Shown piece after piece: positions 61,104 through 64,000 of a stretch of 64,000 nucleotides of DNA. The translations under genes and the position numbers were made by a program. Within the stretch, counting starts at the first letter, position 1. Every line of letters starts with the position of its first letter. Source of the stretch: Candidatus Poribacteria bacterium (GTDB lineage: Bacteria > Poribacteria > WGA-4E > WGA-3G). The stretch is taken from the NCBI GenBank assembly GCA_022827625.1, contig JAJEIE010000033.1, positions 124,001 through 188,000 of the forward strand, written 5' to 3'. The notes beneath the pieces are model-generated. The model ran no database searches. It worked only from the letters and a program-made list of their open reading frames with translations, and had not been told where the DNA came from.

Positions 61104-61676
61104 ATTTGGGGACTCCTCTCCTTGGTGTGTAAATGATAGCATATTCAACGGAAGGCTGTCAACTGGGAATTCGGGGTGTTTGGTTGTTTGTCTGAATGCA
61201 CGTCGCATTTGGGCGCGTACGCCGCAGATCGCGGATTTGCACGGATTATACGGATGGTGCGGATTTTGGGTGGCTATTGAGGGGTAGTGGTGGATTGGAT
61301 GGGTTTTGAGCGGGACACCATCAGAAAGGCAGCAGTGGGCGGAATGTCTATAGAAAACGGTATATTCAAAAGTTCGCATTTCAGCAAAGTGCTATGTTTG
61401 TAGAATAAGAATCGATAAATGTTCAGTTTTTTCGGTGAAAGCATTTATAGTAGAATGTGAAAAATTTAAGAATTTGCCGACAAGTACGCTGCCGGTGAGG
61501 TTTTTTAACCTCTAAAAAAATGAAAGTAACGCATTGCTGTCCAATTTTTTGAGAGTTATAAATCGTGCTTTTATGAATTTTTCTGTCATTACTATAAAAA
61601 ATGCTGCCCCTACAAGAGGAACAGCAAATTAATTCCTAATAATCGTCCTGGGTTAAGGCGTTCTACCACTAACAAC
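61104..61676. other. Intergenic region with nested repeat
   Basis: About 570 bases without a gene. TGTCTGA is separated from GATCGCGGATTTGCACGG by the 31-bp element (61196-61226). Another hairpin GAGGTTTTTTAACCTC (61497-61512) is seen without the T-run of a standard terminator. Confidence 0.72.
61196..61226. repeat. 31-bp element (family D) inserted in a CGCGGATT repeat
   Basis: ATGCACGTCGCATTTGGGCG to ACGCCGCA splits TGTCTGA / GATCGCGGATT, exactly as at 34544-34574 and in the same orientation. Confidence 0.9.
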
Positions 61677-63089
61677 CTACCAACGCATAGATGCTTTTCT
61701 CTCCTCAACCTGTTGCCAGAATTCATCAACTGTTTCTTCAGACTGTGCCGGTATTAGGAAATCTTTCCATTGGTTTTTAAGTTTTTCGGCAAAATCACTG
61801 TCTTCATATTCTAAACCCAGAATCCACTGCTGGATTATACGACCGTGTCGGACAGCCTTGGTTCGCTCCTCGCTTCGCATATTCCAACGCTTTGTTGAAG
61901 TAGATTTGATTAACAGGAAATGCACCCATGGCGCTTGATGAAGATGCCATTCCAATTGGCTCAGTCCTCTTAGTGCAAATTGGACGGTTTCAAGAGTAGG
62001 ATTTTCCAGATCATGAAGCCGTTCATTGAGCAATTCCCGTGCGATTTCTGCCAGCATCTGTTGTCCGATAGGCCAAAATAGTAAATGATCTGTTTCATCT
62101 TCAGTTTCCCTATTGAGGAGATTGTGGACACGCATCTTAGTTGGTTCATTCCGAAGAACTGGGAGCTCAGTCAGTAGGGCTTCCCAATATATGACTAATT
62201 CATCATAGAGGCTATCAATGTATTCTTCGGATGGTCGGAACTTTTTGAAAGTTGCCAAATCCGTACTTTCTTCTCTGATTGGTCCCCAACCGTTAGAAAT
62301 TCTCTGTAATGAACTTAACAATTCAATGTTCATCTCATACAATGTTTCGATGCTCGTAAAGTATGGATCTCTGACTGTAAGGTTTTTGCCCTTCTTAGTC
62401 TTAATTCGATTCGATTCTCTTTGTTTACCGGCGAACTGAAAAAAAGTGTTTTCAGTAATTAGCCTTCGTGTAATAATTGCAAACGTATCGTCCTCATCCA
62501 TAATGATGTTGGTTGCCTGATCCATTGGTTTGGCATAACGGTTTAAGTTAGAGAAAAGCCTGCGGTACTTTTGCATGAAGGTTTCATTAGAATCTTCTCG
62601 ATTTGGCACGATAACAATGACAGAGAATTCATCCTCTTCAAAATCCTTGGGAGTACCATCTGATGTCGGATCGTTTCGAGCCAGAAGGGTTTTGATCGCC
62701 GATAGACGGTGCTGGCCATCTAAGGCATAGTATTTCTGTGTCCCATCAAACTTTAAGACTCCGAAAGCTTCATTAAGCCTGCGATCATCGTGGAAAAGTT
62801 CAAAACGTGGATCGTCTGTAACCTCGACTGGGTAAAACACCGGATCTCCTTCAAGTGCTGCAACAACTATTGAGGAGAAAAAGCGATGAGGTTGACGTTT
62901 TAAATACTCCACAATATCTTTTTTTACTCTACTCTCATCTAGAATCCGCTGAATTGCTTCGTCAAGGGTTCGATCTTCATGGACTTGGGAAGCATACATT
63001 ACATTCTGACTTAGTTCACGAGCACTCATTTTGACTACATAATAATTCCATGTGCCCATGCGCGAACATAAAGCTGGGTAAATATTCAT
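61677..63089 (-). CDS. DGQHR-domain (DndB-like) protein
   Basis: 470 aa. The DGQHR motif is at D124-G-Q-H-R128, in KYYALDGQHRLSAIKTLL, followed by FSVIVIVPNRED and ETFMQKYRRLFSNLNRYAKP. In DndB and relatives this fold is ParB/Srx-like and the family is tied to DNA phosphorothioate modification or other modification systems, with DndB as regulator. It lies in an apparent operon with a GIY-YIG nuclease and an HNH protein. The long C-terminal half (200-470) is helical and not assigned. No DndA/C/D/E genes are visible here; they may lie beyond the edge, or this may be a different system. Confidence 0.85.
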   Translation of the reverse strand: MNIYPALCSRMGTWNYYVVKMSARELSQNVMYASQVHEDRTLDEAIQRILDESRVKKDIVEYLKRQPHRFFSSIVVAALEGDPVFYPVEVTDDPRFELFHDDRRLNEAFGVLKFDGTQKYYALDGQHRLSAIKTLLARNDPTSDGTPKDFEEDEFSVIVIVPNREDSNETFMQKYRRLFSNLNRYAKPMDQATNIIMDEDDTFAIITRRLITENTFFQFAGKQRESNRIKTKKGKNLTVRDPYFTSIETLYEMNIELLSSLQRISNGWGPIREESTDLATFKKFRPSEEYIDSLYDELVIYWEALLTELPVLRNEPTKMRVHNLLNRETEDETDHLLFWPIGQQMLAEIARELLNERLHDLENPTLETVQFALRGLSQLEWHLHQAPWVHFLLIKSTSTKRWNMRSEERTKAVRHGRIIQQWILGLEYEDSDFAEKLKNQWKDFLIPAQSEETVDEFWQQVEERKASMRW

Positions 63090-63125
63090 AAGCGTTATCC
63101 TTCATTAGATCTAATAGTTTTACTA

Positions 63126-63563
63126 TCAAGCATGTCGTGGACTTCCTACTTTCGCCGGGATATGTCCACGTATACGGTTTGCTGGTGGCCCGAAACAGTC
63201 GATGAGACGTGCTTCAAGTTCCGCAATTCGCTCCGGATTTACTTCGGCAAACCAATATTCAAGGTTATCGCCGAAGCACTGTTTTGCCATTACAATTTCT
63301 TGTTTTGGGTTATTGCAGTGATAAAGGAATCGGTCATAAAGGGTTCCTCTGTCTGCCTTTCCAACATAAATAACATTATATAGCGATTTAAACAACCGCT
63401 GATTGAAACGGGGTATTTTGACGCAGATAACGTATACCCCCGGTCTTCTGGGGACGCTGTCCCTATAAAGTTGTCCTAACTTCGTTTTTGACCAGCGCGT
63501 TCCTTCTACTACTTGTGGTAAGAGATCCCATTCTTGCTTTTTAAGGGTCCAACCGTGTTGCAT
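63126..63563 (-). CDS. GIY-YIG-like endonuclease
   Basis: 145 aa from ATG 63563, with AGGA 7 bases upstream; TTG 63581 is an alternative. A GIY-YIG-like fold is suggested by PGVYVICVK (the GIY strand), YNVIYVGKADRGTLYDRFLYH (YIG strand, then conserved Arg) and an acidic E in ELEARLIDCFG. These enzymes cut DNA with a single metal ion. The gene is between the HNH gene and the DGQHR gene, all on the minus strand with short gaps. Confidence 0.75.
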   Translation of the reverse strand: MQHGWTLKKQEWDLLPQVVEGTRWSKTKLGQLYRDSVPRRPGVYVICVKIPRFNQRLFKSLYNVIYVGKADRGTLYDRFLYHCNNPKQEIVMAKQCFGDNLEYWFAEVNPERIAELEARLIDCFGPPANRIRGHIPAKVGSPRHA

Positions 63564-63598
63564 AAATATATCCTGATTCAATTAACTGTGTCACTATA

Positions 63599-64000
63599 TC
63601 AACTTGCTCCTTTATGCACGTTGCATTGTTGACAAAGTGCTTGGCCATTATCAATAGTTGTTTCTCCACCTTGACTGTGTGGAATGATGTGGTCAGCGTG
63701 CATTTGATCAATATTAATTTCTTTATTGCAATTACTATTCTGACACCGTCCACCGCTGCGGTACCAAATGATATATCGTTCATCATCAGTGAATGCGCGT
63801 CGCGAATCCTTAGGTATCAGATTTTGAGTATCTCTAAGAAATTGCTTTTTGTACACTTCATGCCGCTTTTGAATACTTTCCTCTGCCCCTCCTTGATTTT
63901 TAAACGCTTGAATATAATCGTACAAATCCGTCTTCCAGAGATTTTCACCAGAAGAAAGCAAATCTCTTGGATCAGATACCTCCCTTCTTTCTCTTTCAAA
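63599..64000 (-). CDS. C-terminal part of HNH nuclease-domain protein, cut by window edge
   Basis: About 133 residues visible; the frame is open through the right edge, so the N-terminus is outside. The C-terminal HNH nuclease: CQNSNCNKEINIDQMHADHI with IPHSQGGETTIDNGQALC, i.e. C-x4-C, H-A-D-H-I-I-P, N in NGQALC, and C-x2-C, the standard HNH treble-clef with zinc cysteines. The visible N-terminal part (FERERREVSDPRDLLSSGEN) suggests the end of a longer domain, possibly DUF262-like as in GmrSD/SspE-type proteins; this is inference. An internal TTG at 63961 exists but is unlikely to be the true start. Confidence 0.8.
   Translation of the reverse strand, partial: FERERREVSDPRDLLSSGENLWKTDLYDYIQAFKNQGGAEESIQKRHEVYKKQFLRDTQNLIPKDSRRAFTDDERYIIWYRSGGRCQNSNCNKEINIDQMHADHIIPHSQGGETTIDNGQALCQQCNVHKGAS

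Noticed and set aside
61104-61379. Longer N-terminus of the AlkC-like protein
   Set aside because: GAGGAG precedes ATG 61103, and the extension is encoded by the repeat and 31-bp element region.
61497-61512. Rho-independent terminator (GAGGTTTTTTAACCTC)
   Set aside because: No T-run after the stem on either strand.

Overview
The window looks like a chromosomal segment of an uncultured, environmental, probably marine or sponge-associated bacterium of the Candidatus Poribacteria type. This placement is an inference from gene content: phytanoyl-CoA-dioxygenase-like proteins, a sulfatase, several TIM-barrel sugar isomerases, Gfo/Idh/MocA and enolase-superfamily enzymes, families of secreted proteins, and very many short palindromic repeats between genes. 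No rRNA, tRNA, CRISPR array, prophage or IS transposase was recognised.

Layout. 1-3.3 kb: the start of a possible glycoside hydrolase gene running off the left edge, then two tandem, nearly identical MacB/FtsX-type permeases. 3.7-7.0 kb: a nuclease and modification block (NucS-like nuclease, DUF2283-like protein, type II restriction endonuclease and DNA adenine methylase). 7.0-25.1 kb: carbohydrate and sugar-acid metabolism (2-hydroxyacid dehydrogenase, ketodeoxygluconate-type kinase, enolase-superfamily dehydratase, MFS transporter, Tat-exported molybdopterin oxidoreductase, sulfatase, CapK-like ligase, a nucleotidyltransferase-DUF89 fusion, two sugar isomerases, an oxidoreductase, a MutL-family protein). 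25.2-29.9 kb: three paralogous secreted proteins, each behind a TTGACA-17 bp promoter, with a secreted Kelch protein among them; all four share a similar C-terminal tail. 30.1-33.3 kb: TPR/BatD-like pair and a CopD-like membrane protein. 33.4-43.5 kb: a defence-like island with a complete type III restriction-modification system (Mod, Res), a PD-(D/E)XK-like protein, several proteins of unknown function and a gene broken by one in-frame stop. 44-61 kb: housekeeping and accessory genes (membrane hydrolase, Eis-like acetyltransferase, ComEC, zinc dehydrogenase, ArgB, AAC(3)-like acetyltransferase, 2H phosphoesterase, ankyrin protein, two phytanoyl-CoA dioxygenase-like proteins, AlkC-like glycosylase). 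61.7-64.0 kb: a DGQHR (DndB-like) protein, a GIY-YIG nuclease and an HNH protein cut by the right edge, probably one DNA modification or defence operon.

The intergenic DNA is the most unusual part. At least four families of short hairpin repeats recur, and a 31-32 bp element is found inserted into the middle of other repeats at several places. Empty sites without the insertion are present in the same window, and in two copies a third 36 bp repeat sits inside the 31 bp element, giving a three-level nest. Repeat copies also supply gene ends, stop codons and part of one signal peptide.
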